This document shows, piece by piece, positions 48,701 to 60,359 of a stretch of 64,000 bases of DNA; position 1 is the first letter of the stretch; each line of letters starts with the position of its first letter. Made by a program: the position numbers and the translations under genes. Source of the DNA: Thamnaconus septentrionalis. Taxonomy: Eukaryota; Chordata; Actinopteri; Tetraodontiformes; Monacanthidae. The stretch is taken from the NCBI GenBank assembly GCA_009823395.1, contig CM020502.1, forward strand, positions 15,023,444-15,087,443, read 5' to 3'. Under the pieces are notes generated by a model that saw only the letters and a program-made list of their open reading frames with translations, had not been told where the DNA came from and made no database searches.

Positions 48701-50932
48701 TTTCATACGTAGTTTTGATGCCTTCAGTGAGAAACTGCAATGTCAATAGTCGTGAGAATGAAAGAAAAGACATTAAATTCATAGGGTGAGTCCAAACTTT
48801 TGACTGGTAATGTATATAAGTTTTTACTTCTTCCTACTCCTTTTCGAGCATGTTTGATTTAATTTATTTTTTCTTATATTTGCTCATTAGCCTTTTATTT
48901 CTCATTATTATTAATGTATTTTGTTTGTTTGGTTTTGATTTCACTATTTACATATTTGAAATAAAGTTTTCAAAACAAATAATAAAGAAAAATGACGAGA
49001 TGACATTTAAAGTTGCCGGTGAATAGTCTCCCCCTCCTGTTTTCAAGTCATCCTTATCCTCGTCTTCCTCACCAGCAAATCCGGCTTTGTTCCCTGCCAG
49101 CGCACGCCACGATTAATAGCCTCGTCAGGGAGGATGAAGCTAATTGAAGATGAGGTTGGCTAGCGCCTTTTGGCTCACTGCCACAGGCTGGTGGCGTAGA
49201 CATCCTGTTAGTGAGGGAGGTAACGGGGAGGTAAATCCTGGCTCTGCTTCTGTTTTGTCTCACACCTTTGAGGGAGATTGAAGGGGATTTCTGGCAACAC
49301 CTTTCTGTGCGTGACCCAAGACCACCTGATAATGAGGCTTTCACAGGCCGGCGGGCGGCAGGGAGTTAGTCTCGCAATGTGACGACAGCGTCATCAAATG
49401 TTGGGGAAATAAGTGAGACAAGAGGTCCTCGCGTGCCTTTTGGTCTTAGAAAATATATTATTGTTGTATGTATATATTTTTTTAATATGTTGTTAATATT
49501 ATCTTTCATGTTCCGTCACGCTCTAATCCTCCTGTAAGCTCCTTCTTTCTCACTATGTCATGAGAAAATGACAGGGGTCATTTCAGGTTGGAGGCATTTG
49601 TGCATCACGTGTGCATCGCACATCGATGCACAAGACATACATACAAAACATATAATTTTGTTACTATAATTGTCATTGGTGCATGTTTAAACTATGAATC
49701 ATATGAAAATCAGCTCTGTGGTAATATTTTCTGTAATATTTCTTACGTTATGCTCACTGAATATTTTGTGACTAGACTGAAAAAGACACGCTGGTCATTA
49801 AAATAGAAATACATATATTATAATAGGACAACCACGTAAAGTTTGCGTCAAGAAAATAAGTTAGGCATCAACAGTGATAATGTTTCCATGTGTGAGAAGA
49901 GTGTTGCACAAAGGAGTTAAACTAGGGTTAAAATCAAATCACTATTGATCACAGGTTCTGATGGAGGGATCACTTTGCTTAAGTTTATGGTTTGAGTCTG
50001 ATTTTGATGATACTGATGTTCAAATGTTCTTCATATGTTATCGTTAATTCCATTCAGCCGAGGTATTTGTCTTGGTCTCGAATATGATGTATCAGCAATG
50101 CCTCTTGTTTTTGACTTTAAATGTCGACGACAATCTTTCTTTCATGTGTAATGCAGCTTTTTTTTTTTTTTTTACCCACCTGCAAGTTCTCGAGCCTCTC
50201 CTTTAGGGTTTGCAGCGTTTTGCCAGTCTGTTCAGGCGAGAAGGAGCTCCCATGCGACGAGCCCTTCCTGTGATAGGGATCCGACCTGTGGCTGCCATGA
50301 GAGTAGTGGTGGTCGTTGCTGTGATATGCCGAGGGCCCATGATGCGATGACCCGTGGTGGGTATCATGGTGGTTGTCGTGATGGTTGTCATGGTGGTTGT
50401 CGCGGTGAGTGTCATGGTGGCTGTCGTGATGGTTGTCGTGATGAGTATCGTGGTGGTTGTCGTGATGGCCAACACTGTGGTGACCGCCAAAGCCCTCGCA
50501 CAGCGTCAGCTTGGCAGTCAGCTCTCTGATGGTCTCTCGCTGGTCCAGTATTGTCTCTTTTTGCCTCACAAGACTTTCACGCAGGTGCAAGATGGTCGCT
50601 TTGGCCTCGTCAGACATCATGCCCCGCCGGGTGCCGGCATTTGGGCCACTGCTGTGACCATTGGTGGCTGGTCCATGGGGCACACTGGGCGGAGAATAGC
50701 AGCTAGGGTCTGCCTCTGGCGGTATCGGAGTGCAAACGAATTTGGGGCTAATGCCATAGTCGTATTCTATGCCAGGCAAACTACCTGCCGCTGCGGCACA
50801 TGATAGAAATGAATAAAAAACTAAAGACCCTAAAGGGGCAAAGGGGAGGAAAAACCCCAGAGAAGCCCCTACCTTGTGTGGGTTCATTGCTACCAATGAC
50901 ACGGGGCCCACAGGACTGACGTCTCTGGCCAT
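42730..50932 (-). CDS. Neuronal pentraxin with two long His/Asp-repeat insertions
   Basis: Five coding exons: 50180-50932, 47105-48032, 45353-45603, 44114-44293 and 42730-42939, joining in frame to 773 residues (NPTX1/2 are about 430, NPTXR about 500). Order: hydrophobic segment at about 22-49 (signal peptide or signal anchor); FVCTPIPPEADPSC; first coiled coil ending ETIRELTAKLTLC; His block 1 (151-227); second coiled coil (TLQTLKERLENLQ, then LRELLQRKITALEEQL); His block 2 (285-525); KLETVLGQLHH; pentraxin domain from about 563 to 770. The pentraxin signature H-x-C-x-T-W-x-S is present (HMCVTWST), as are TNYMYGR, GTPFSYAVPGQANELVLIEW, LGQEQ and the C-terminal cysteine pair. The start at 50932 has A at -3 and G at +4; Met16 (50887) gives a cleaner signal peptide. 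Family role: secreted or membrane-bound synaptic protein that clusters AMPA receptors. NPTX1-like is the nearest relative by eye; the paralogue is unresolved. Confidence 0.88.
43601..43902 (+). mobile_element. Tc1/mariner-like MITE, copy C (pentraxin intron 4)
   Basis: Left end AGTCAGAAGTTTGGACACAC and right end with inverted ACCAGTGAAAAGTTTGGGTG. The interior is shared with copies A and D. Confidence 0.75.
44723..44866. repeat. Palindromic repeat with telomere-like core
   Basis: CATTGGTCCGATCTCCCATT near 44752 recurs inverted at the right side, and an ATTAGTCCGACAAAC arm is also mirrored. The centre is GGTTAGGGTTATGGTTAGGG-like. No ORF. It lies in pentraxin intron 3. Confidence 0.65.
46358..46880 (+). 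mobile_element. 520-bp MITE, copy 2 (pentraxin intron 2)
   Basis: Begins AGCTGCGTTTCCAT, ends with AGAAACACAGCT inverted. Same orientation and nearly full-length similarity to 29887-30404, with small indels. Confidence 0.8.
47211..47933 (-). repeat. Coding His/Asp repeat, block 2 (pentraxin exon 2)
   Basis: In-frame array built on the 12-bp unit CACCACGATGAC (His-His-Asp-Asp) with variants HHDG, HHDS, HHDN and HHGTG spacers. About 241 residues, roughly 98 of them His by hand count. The first third is highly regular; the centre is more diverged (for example THHRGHYSHHPNYHYDSH) before regular HHD units return. Non-coding frames also stay open because the unit is a multiple of three without stops. 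Confidence 0.9.
48453..48814 (+). mobile_element. Tc1/mariner-like MITE, copy D (pentraxin intron 1)
   Basis: Left end AGTCAAAAGTTTGGACACAC; right end is its inverted form (CCAAACTTTTGACTGGTAAT). It is the best preserved of the four copies. Confidence 0.8.
50252..50482 (-). repeat. Coding His/Asp repeat, block 1 (pentraxin exon 1)
   Basis: About 77 residues (151-227), about 30 His. Units are HHDN, HHDT and HHDS, then a diverged tail with SHGSHRSDPYHRKG. It directly follows the conserved Cys of the first coiled coil and precedes the second coiled coil. Confidence 0.88.
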
Positions 50933-52294
50933 AGTCGGCCTCGGTCAGAGTTATTCCTTGACAAACAAGAGTCCGCCCTGGCCTTAGCTCTCCTGTCGTG
51001 ATGAGCACCATGAATGGAGGTCACAAGACTTGGACTGGAAGGCGTGAAGCCAACGCATGTCAAAATTTCAGACAGATTCCCCTCCCAGACAGCATTCAGT
51101 CCCTTTCAGAGCGGAAACGAGCGCAAACTCCAGGGCAGAATTCCTGATGGTTGCCAAATACTTGTCCTGCGAAGCAACCCTGTGGTATCACGCAAGGTTT
51201 CTTGGCTCCATGGCAAGTTAGCAACCTGTGAGAGACGAGCTTATGTATCCTGATAGCTCCTTTAGCTGTCTCAGAGGAAGAGGCGTTGGGCCTCCGCCAG
51301 CCAGGTGATCTCTCTCGGCTCCAAGGACCTCCTGTGTTTCGACAGCCAAGTGTAATCCCTTTAACTCTTGCTTCTAACCTTGCATCAGGTGACTGAGTGC
51401 CTTTGCCTGCAGGACAGAGACAGAGAAAGATTCAGCAAACAATATACAGAGTTATAAAGTCCATAATTGAGCTTGTGATGTCAATTATTATATTGGAGAA
51501 AAAAAATGTTTCTGTTTACATCATTAATAACACTGAGACTGTGAAAACGAAAACTGCAGCTTCATTTTCAGACGCTGACACATGCAGAAGAAATCTAGAA
51601 AATAAAGGCGTTGATAAACTGATTGAAAAGAAACATCCCTAACTGTATTGACTGTAATTGACTGTCTTCACACTAAGTGTTGGTTGGGGTATGCTGAGAC
51701 TGCAGCAGACACACATACTGGCGTTGACTGCCAATTAAACCACCCCCAACACCACAGCCAGGCAGTTCTCATAATGAAGGCTGGTGTTATTTTCCAGACA
51801 GACAGAGTTGAGCAGCCCAGACATTCACACGGGGGTCTCATGAATCAGTCTCAGAGCTCACCGCCCTCAGGAAGCATTTTCTGTTTGCTGTATGCGGAAA
51901 AAGTACAGTGGAGACAAATTGAATGTCCCTGAAGATTTAATCGCTTACCTTAGCAAAAACACTGCGCAGCTGTGTGTCTCTTGTACTGTATGAAACCGTT
52001 CAAACAAATATCTCTTACAGGCAAAACTATACTGTAGTGTACTTGTCCATATTTGTATCTATGTATATTCAGATTTGGTTGTTTTACAGTTACATCTTTT
52101 CAGAATTTGAAATCCCTTGACATCTGTCATTTTCTTGCTGGGGTGAAGAACTCAACAGCTTGACGCAAACCACAAAAATACATGATAACTGGTGTAATTA
52201 CAATGTAGTACCAAAGCTATGGAGCCTTTCTGAATGAAAACTGATGGAAATACATTGCCAGCTAGATAGATAGAGGAAGGAAGGCCTTGTTGAC

Positions 52295-52296
<2 letters not shown>

Positions 52297-52351
<55 letters not shown>

Positions 52352-52359
52352 GTTATTAT
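52297..52359. repeat. (ATT)n microsatellite
   Basis: About 20 units, nearly perfect. Confidence 0.9.
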
Positions 52360-53523
52360 TTTTAGCCACTGATCACCTGTGACTTGATATGTAGTAAAAT
52401 ACAGCTAATCTCAGTCACTGTTTAAGAGGGACAGATGTCAGCTATAGAAGAAAAGAGAACTCAAAAAATCATTGCTACTTTTACAATTTTATGCTGCAGT
52501 AATTGGCATTACAAAAATCAATCTAAATATAGCTTTACAGTCCACAGGGATTCCACGTTTGTCCAAACACAGAGGCATCCATCCGTATGATTATTGGGTC
52601 AACCCGGGAATAAGATACTAAGAAGAACACACAGGATGTTGTTACCTCTAAGCTTCTTATTGTCACGGCCTGCCACCAGCCCGAGCATCCGTAGCACCCA
52701 ATAAGTCCAAAGCTCTCAGTTCACTCACAAACATTTCCACAAAGTTGAAAATAAAACATTTTCAAGCAAATGTTTAAAAGCATTTTTTTCCTTAACATTG
52801 CCAAGACTAAACCTCAGGACCTCAGACTGGCACTGTAGCGCTGCTCACACTTACCCCGTGAAGCAACTTTCTCACAGTATGAGTGAGTGCTGTCACACTG
52901 CCACTAGAACTCTGTGTGCACTCAGAGCTGGAGCCATTTCTGTCAGCTGATTGGCTCTAAGACCTCCCAGAACATGACCGGACCTGTCAGGATCCTTTGA
53001 AAAAAAAAATATGTGACCAAAGTAAGAGGTGCCAGTTTGTGTCCAAGAAATTTGACTGGCCCTTTTTTTTTTTAATGTGTCACACATTGTGTCCTGTCAT
53101 TTTCCAAGCTCTTTAGGTAGTTTATCCAGAGTGACATTTGAATTACTGCATGGTATATCCCCGAACATTCCGGTGGATGTAACAAGTAGCATTTTTCATG
53201 TCACAAACAAAAAGCTGAACCTGGTTGGATATGTTCATGCATTACAAATGCAAAGCTGTCTGAAACTAAACTGTAAAATTTGCACCTCATGCATTTTTGA
53301 TTTGCAGTAAGAATCAGTCTTCAGTCTCCAACTGCAGTTTGTTTTCGTGTAGTCACAAACACTGACACACATGAAGCACGTGCAGTGTTCCATCCAGCTC
53401 AAAACTGCACAACATTTTCATTTTGATGTGTTTGTGTGCCAACCAAACATTTGGAAAGACACACAAAATATATAGACATAATATTTTGGGATGGTGGCTG
53501 AAAACTTTACCCCCGTGCTCTAT

Positions 53524-53524
<1 letters not shown>

Positions 53525-53587
<63 letters not shown>

Positions 53588-53609
53588 GTACATACATACT
53601 TACATATAC

Positions 53610-53666
<57 letters not shown>

Positions 53667-53700
53667 TATACGTGTATATATATATATATATATACATATA
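53525..53700. repeat. Compound (CA)n - (TA)n repeat
   Basis: About 29 CA units, a short spacer with CATACATA motifs, then a long TA run with CGTG interruptions. Inflated ORFs here are repeat artefacts. Confidence 0.9.
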
Positions 53701-56403
53701 TACATATGTATATGTAAGTATGTATGTACATATAGCAGTGGTAAAACTGAAACTAATATATTGATATTTTTTCATTTTTCCATATTGATGGCCATGCGGT
53801 GCAGACATATGAAACAACTTGCAAACATGAGCAGCGGGTGTCCAACAGCGAAGACGTCCGAAGACGGAGCGCACTTTAACGAGGCGTTCACAGGCCGCGC
53901 ACGCAGCCAGAAGATGAGGGCCCTAATCCGACAGTGAGCCCCGCTGTCTGATACTTAAAGACAACATTAGAGGAGATTTAGGAGACATGATACTTTGCCG
54001 AGGCACGAGGCCTCCAGCGTGAGCCCGGCCAGCGATGCGCCGCTGGGTTCACTCGCTCAGGCAAACATCACAGGCGTGAAGTTTGGCTGCCGTCGCGATA
54101 AAAGTTGCAGCAACCAACCCGCCGCTGAGCTCTTAAAAAAGTATTACACATTTCTACACAATCAAACGTCATTATGTGGCTCTCCACTTCAATACAGTAT
54201 ACTGTTAGGCATTTTGTTTCCAAAGAACTATCCTTTAAAAAATAAAGTGAATGGTCACTGTGGCCTTATTTCACAGGGAGAATTGCTTTAACTGACTTTG
54301 ATGCCATGTCAAAGAGCAGATGGTATCATAGAAGCTTTTAAGTCTGTTATAGTTTTGTGTTTCGGAGTTGCAATGTTCAATGCCAATGTTTAATTTCCAT
54401 CCTCATTGGACAGAACCACCAAGTTTCAAGCCATCTCCTTTCTTTTCTTTTTGCTTCATCAGTGTTTGAAGTCATGATCTTGAAACACCTCCGCACGTCC
54501 TCTTCAGGGTGACAGACTAATAGGATTGGCTGGATTGAATTCTGTTTAACAAGGGATTGGCTGCAGGGTCCCTGGTTTTAGCAGAAGAACTGACCCCCCC
54601 CTGAAGAAGTCAAGCCATTGTTGTCACATGTGGAAGAGAACATGTGAAGAACATGTGAAGTAGGGCAGCTGATTTATTTGTTTCAATGTATATTTTTATT
54701 TTTTTCTTCTGAGATTTTTAATTGAAAGTATGAAATTACTCTATGGTCACCACAGGCTGCATTGTTAGGCCCTGGAATCACATTAAATTCAAACAATTCA
54801 TGTAATTGTTGTAATTAAAATAGAATAACGTAAGTTAGAAGATTTCTTCCCTTGTCAAATCCTTCATGCCATTAAAAAGTTTCAGCTTTTTTCTCAACTG
54901 TTGTTGTCCACAATGTTTTAATTTACTCCTCGCAACTCCTCTCAAATAAACCCTGACAGTAAAAAAGAAAGTTGAAGACGACCACGAAGTAGAATTGTTG
55001 GCTTGACATGACCATTCAGGTGTGCTCAGTATCTGTCCATGTGCAAGTTCAGATTTGTTAAAGCCAATTCCAGCCCCTAGCTCAGGTTAATTAGCCAGGT
55101 TCTCCGGGTGCTCTGGATGTCCCACCAATGCGGTTCAAGTGTGGCTGCAGCTTATAGACGCTCCTCCCATCACATGTGAGGAACCTGTGTGAACCTGGTG
55201 TCGGGGCGAGTCATGTCTGCCTGAACGTGACTCGCCAAAACTTCCAGGTCACACCTGGACGGCTGATGACACCTGACACCTCGCTGTTCCATCACTAGTC
55301 AGCCGTTCAACTCTCCAGTTGAAAAAATATATAAAATTGCAAAATGCAGAAGAAGGCTGGGGTTATGGAAACAACCAAGAAAAGTTTGTTGTTTTTAACT
55401 GGAGTTGCGTGATAATTTGAAGTAAATTCAGTGTTTATTGGCTGGTCTTAGAGAATATTCTTTGTGTCCCTTTACTATCTTTCTTTTGCTATGTCCTGAT
55501 TCATTTCACTTCACATGTAAAAATGAATTGAATTAATTTTTTATAAAAAATGGCCTTCCGATAAATTACTTATTTTTGATACATATTTTTTTAATTTTAA
55601 AATATGTTTGTGATTTTACTGTACACACAAGAAACAAAATGTCAACAAAAACAACAGACATGAAAATCAAACTGATAGTACTTCTACTCACAAGAATACT
55701 TTTAGATGTATACCCAAAAAGACTTTTTTTTTTTTACATAGGCTCAGTCCCGCAAACGCTGCTTGCAGCTTTACATTTTTCTTTTGCTTCTACTGAGTTT
55801 CCTTCATTTTTTCACTTCTACAAATGTGGAGTTCTCTGTACAGCTCAGTGTTACTATGACATATCCCTTGAAATAAGACTAGAAATGCGAATAAAGACTA
55901 TTGACTCACTGTACAAATTAAGCACCATATTAATCATAATTACCTTGAAAAAGCTGGTTATTCTCTTTAAAGCCCAGGAATCCCTGTGTTCTAGAGGTGC
56001 TCAGATGGCCTCGTTCAGCGGAGTCACTAAGTGCCGTGAGTGCTGAGAGCTTGTACTGAACCTTTGCGCTCGCTTTTTAATTTTTGCACATTATTGATGT
56101 TAGTGCTTTGGTCTTTTGTAACTCTCAACAACTGGTAGTGCTTTAAACTGCGTCCATTAGCCAGCAGAGACTGTCTCTCAGAAACAGTGGGCAGCTTGCT
56201 GTCTGACTGTTTAATTCTTGCTTTTCAGTGCAGCAGGGCAGCGTGGGTAAAAGGCCAATGTGAATTTGATTCTTTGTGCACAAAGGGGGACAGAGTGAAA
56301 TTGTATCTTACCTAATCCAGCTAAACTGGTTTATGTGAGGCAATTGGCATTGCCAACAGCTTTTCTTTTTATTAGGAAAAAAAATACCTGTTTTAAATAA
56401 CTT

Positions 56404-56640
56404 TTAACAAGACCATGGCACAGCAATAAGGTTGTGGGTTTGATTCCCAGGTATGAAACCTCTCTGTGTGGCGCTGACATGTTCTCCCCTCTGTCTTCTT
56501 GGGCTTTCTCTGGCTGGTTTAGTTTCCTTTCCAGAGTCCAAAGTGATGAACGTTAGTCTAATTTGCAGCCTGAAACTCTCCCAGTGTTTGAATGTGGATG
56601 GTTGTTTGTCTCTTTATGTGACTCTCTGAAGAACATAAGC
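56404..56640 (+). mobile_element. Degraded SINE, copy 3
   Basis: Shows a head with GGGTTTGATTCCCAGG (B-box-like), TCTGTGTGGCGCTGACATGT and AATGTGGATGGTTGTTTGTC, in the same order as the copies at 37240 and 38243 but strongly diverged. Confidence 0.55.
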
Positions 56641-59523
56641 ACGTAAGTTAATAGTTAACAAGTACGAAATAAGTAAATAAGTGGCAGAGGAATGACTAAC
56701 ATATATATATATGTTCTCATAATTTACTTGTGAGTCATTTGTGGTGTCACCAATATTTGTTGGATGAGCACTCCTTGTGTAACACTCAGTTGTAGCTGTG
56801 TGAAGCGAACTCAGGTTAGTTACTTGTCTGGATGAGTCAGAGGTCAGAGGTCAGTGTCCTCACCCTAAGACTTCACCTTGAGGTTGAGAGTCACAGTTGC
56901 TTCATTACAGACTGGCCCTTCTCCCTGTTCAACGCAGAGCAGCTGAGAAACCTGGAATGTATTTGACGCTTCTCAAGGAGCGAATCGTCAGAAAAAAGGA
57001 AGCCACCGTTAATTTGGCAGCGAGGCAGCTTTGGCTCCGCGGCGGCTGGTTTTGTGGGTGTAAATCCAGGAAACTCAACTTGTAGGAAAATAGATGAATC
57101 AAGGCAAATAGAGATTGTCTTGTCATTCTAGTCCATAATAGAGTGACTGGATCTGTTGAATTCTTCGAGTCACTCTGTCGCAGCATTTTAATAGGCATCT
57201 CATGTCGCGCCAACCGGACCGAGTGCTGTTATATTTTGATTCGGGTTTGTCTGTGAAGCGCTCTTGTGTACTGAAGAGTGTAATTGTCGGAGTGGCTGGA
57301 AATTAACAACGCAGGCTTGATGTGGAGATGGCAAAAAGGTGAAATCATTTAGCTTCCACATGGAAACATTTAAAATTTGCTGACTCTTGAGCTTTGATAC
57401 CTTTTTAAAAATTAAATTGCTGAATGACGAACATCCAATTCAAGAGCAAGATGAATTTTTCAGTTCAGTCTCTTTTTCAGTGAAATGATCCACCCGTGAT
57501 GAACTGATCCGACAGAAAGGAACATACTTGTCAGCAGGTTGTTTTCTGATGTGAAGGGGAACATTGTAGCCTGATGGTAGTGCGGTCGAGGAAAAAAGGC
57601 CCAGAACAACAGAACTATCCAAGCTGACACTGGTCACACAGCAACTGACATCAGTCATTGCGTAGTTTACCCAATTTGGGATCAATAAAGTCCATCAATT
57701 GGAAGTGGAAAAACATGGTGGGAACAGGTACGACTACAAATGAATTTTACTGACAAAAACAAGCAACCCAATGAGTTGTGCTGATACAACATGAACGGCC
57801 AACACCTCGAACACGCGGCGGCATTAAAGCCTGAAGACGAGGTGTCAAACTCATCAAGATCTTAACCGCACGTGATCTAAAGCCCATCAAAACTGCACTC
57901 AATATTCCACAGAGCCAAGGGCGCGGCACATGTCGGGGTGGGACGAGCACAAGGAAGCAGCGCTGCAACGACAACAACAACAACAGCGCGGGTATTTCCT
58001 GCAGGCAGCTGCTTTTTACCGCCACTCAGCCAGAGCACACCTCACTTCTCCTCATAACTGCCCGTTAAACGTCAAATGTGTCAACAAAAACAAAGTCGTT
58101 CACAACTTAAAAATATCAGCTCCAAGTGTCGACAACAGTGATTAGCACTTTGGCTTAACACAAGTGTATACGCCACAGCTCAGCAACACTTCAGTGAGCG
58201 ACGGAGCGGAGCTGTGAGTCTCTGGAATAAACTCGCGTGATGTAACAGCGCACAAACACAAATGGCAACATCGAGTGTTTCTTATTTTGAAAAACCGCAG
58301 ACTTCCGAGCGTTTCCCAGCATTGACGCGACACATTAAATGTGTTCAACAGCCAGTAAAAAGTTGTGTGTGTCCTTATGTGTGTGTGTGTGTGTGTTACA
58401 TAACCATAGCATAAAGAAACCTTACTTTGGATTTACAAAGTCTAAATTCCGCAAATTAAAGGAAATGAAAACAGGGTTTTGTGTGATCAGAAAATGGAAG
58501 AATATTGTCTCGTCAGGTTTTCTCGAAACACGACTCGACGGCCAGCAAATTGCTGCAGATGCTCACCGCCAACTTCGTAATGGAACTGGTGTTTTTGCTG
58601 AGCTGCTCTAAGAGTAAAATCCCAGACCTTTGCTGCTTTGAGTAAAAGAAATAGTGATCAAGGAAGAAGAAGTAGAAAGAAAAACCTTTCTTACCTGCCT
58701 GCAAGTTTGTTGCCTTCAAATTGGTCGGTCCATTCTGCACACTGATCAGCTTGAGGAGGATTGGCCCCAGTTGGACAAATATAACTCCCTCTCCTCTCTC
58801 TCTCTCTCTCTCTCCTCTCTCCCTCTCTCTCACTCACACAACACAAACCTCTTGATGCTGGACGCTCAAACAGGTGGATTGCCAGTGTGGTCTTCCTTCC
58901 TTCCTTTCTTTCTTTCTCTCAATTCCCCCCTTTTTTCAGCAGATCCTTGTAAATACTGGAACTAAAATTTAAACTGGCGGGTGTGACTTTGGCAGCTATA
59001 AAAGCCACATAAGGTTAAGAGTCTTCCCTGAATAACTTTAGAATTATTGTTTCGGAATAATTCCCTGATGGCACCCTTGACCTTTCCCTGACCCCAACAT
59101 TAATCCCAACACTGCCAAACGGTGGCTGTATTCATTTCAAATGCCCTGGCATCTGAAGTCTGTTTAATTGAAGATTAAGCTGAGCCTTCGCCTCCAACCC
59201 ATCCCTGTACAGTTCTCCACCACATGTTTGCTGTGTGAAATGCCTGACAGGAGATGGATCCGTCCTGTTAATGGCCCAAGGCTTAGGAAGAGCCCCACAT
59301 ACCTAATTGGCGGGTTGACAGACCTGATGATGATGCAATCTGAGTTGTGTCACCGCCACCAAATTGTGAGTTTGCAACCTATTTGGTCCAAACTGTGTTT
59401 GTAAATTACGGCCATCTGCTTCCATAACTCTATAATAAACTCTATTACAGATAGACATCGGGGCAGATGGGCAATCACACCAGATATGTGGCAAATATAA
59501 TCAGGAATTGTGAGCGACTCGAG

Positions 59524-59924
59524 CAGGTGTGGCCAAACTGCGGCCTGCAGGCCTTATGTGGTTCGTTAAGCTTTTTAATCCGGCCCGCCGAACTTGAAGA
59601 AATTATATTTTTAGTCAGTAAGTCATTAAATAGCTGTATTTTAATCCATTCTTTAGTGTTTTCAGAGTAATTTGAGTAAAAGAGCTCAACACCGTGGGGC
59701 TTCGAAGACATTAATTCTGTTCTAACTTTGCTTTTGTTTATTTTCAATGGACATTAAAGCTGATGTTTGTGATGCTAATGTTTTCTACATATCCCATGCT
59801 GTATTTCTTTCTCCTATGAGGTGGCTCACCAAAACACTCCATTCATCTGTTGCTGCTCTGGCTCCTCTGTCAACCTTTAGAACCTATTGAGGCCTCACCA
59901 GTCAAAAAGGTTGCCCCACCCCTG
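59524..59924. mobile_element. hAT-like non-autonomous element
   Basis: Left end CAGGTGTGGCCAAACTGCGG; right end inverted reads CAGGGGTGGGGCAACC. About 401 bp, no ORF. A clean 8-bp duplication is not visible. Confidence 0.6.
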
Positions 59925-60328
59925 GAGTTGACTGAGGGGTAAATACAATGGTTGGTCAAGTTTCTCAGTGAGTCATATCAGCCTAAAATGTATATTCTTA
60001 CCACACCAGTTGAGCTTTAAAAAGCAGACATTCAACCAAACCAACCAAATGTCCCCCTCAACTCAGCCAGAATTTCCAAAAGGTTGGCCAACAAGTTGTG
60101 TACAGAATGTAGGTCTTGTCAGAATGAAAATGAAGAATTCCATGCCTCCCGTGACCTAATGCGATGAAAAATGCTGTGTACACATGCCTATGATAGGAGG
60201 AGGACTGAAATGGGTGCCAGGCTTCACAGATTTGTTTTTCAAGGCCAATGAAGTCGAACTGAGGAAAGAAACCGTAAACACAACCACTGATCTGAGAATC
60301 ATTTCAGATTAGCTTAATTAACACACAG

Positions 60329-60359
<31 letters not shown>

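Noticed and set aside
53353..53937. ORFs of up to 173 codons rich in Tyr/Ile/His/Thr/Val
   Set aside because: Artefacts of the compound CA/TA microsatellite.
55576..56046. 156-codon plus-strand ORF
   Set aside because: AT-rich and leucine/isoleucine-rich with no recognisable domain, no splice context and no neighbouring exons. Likely chance.
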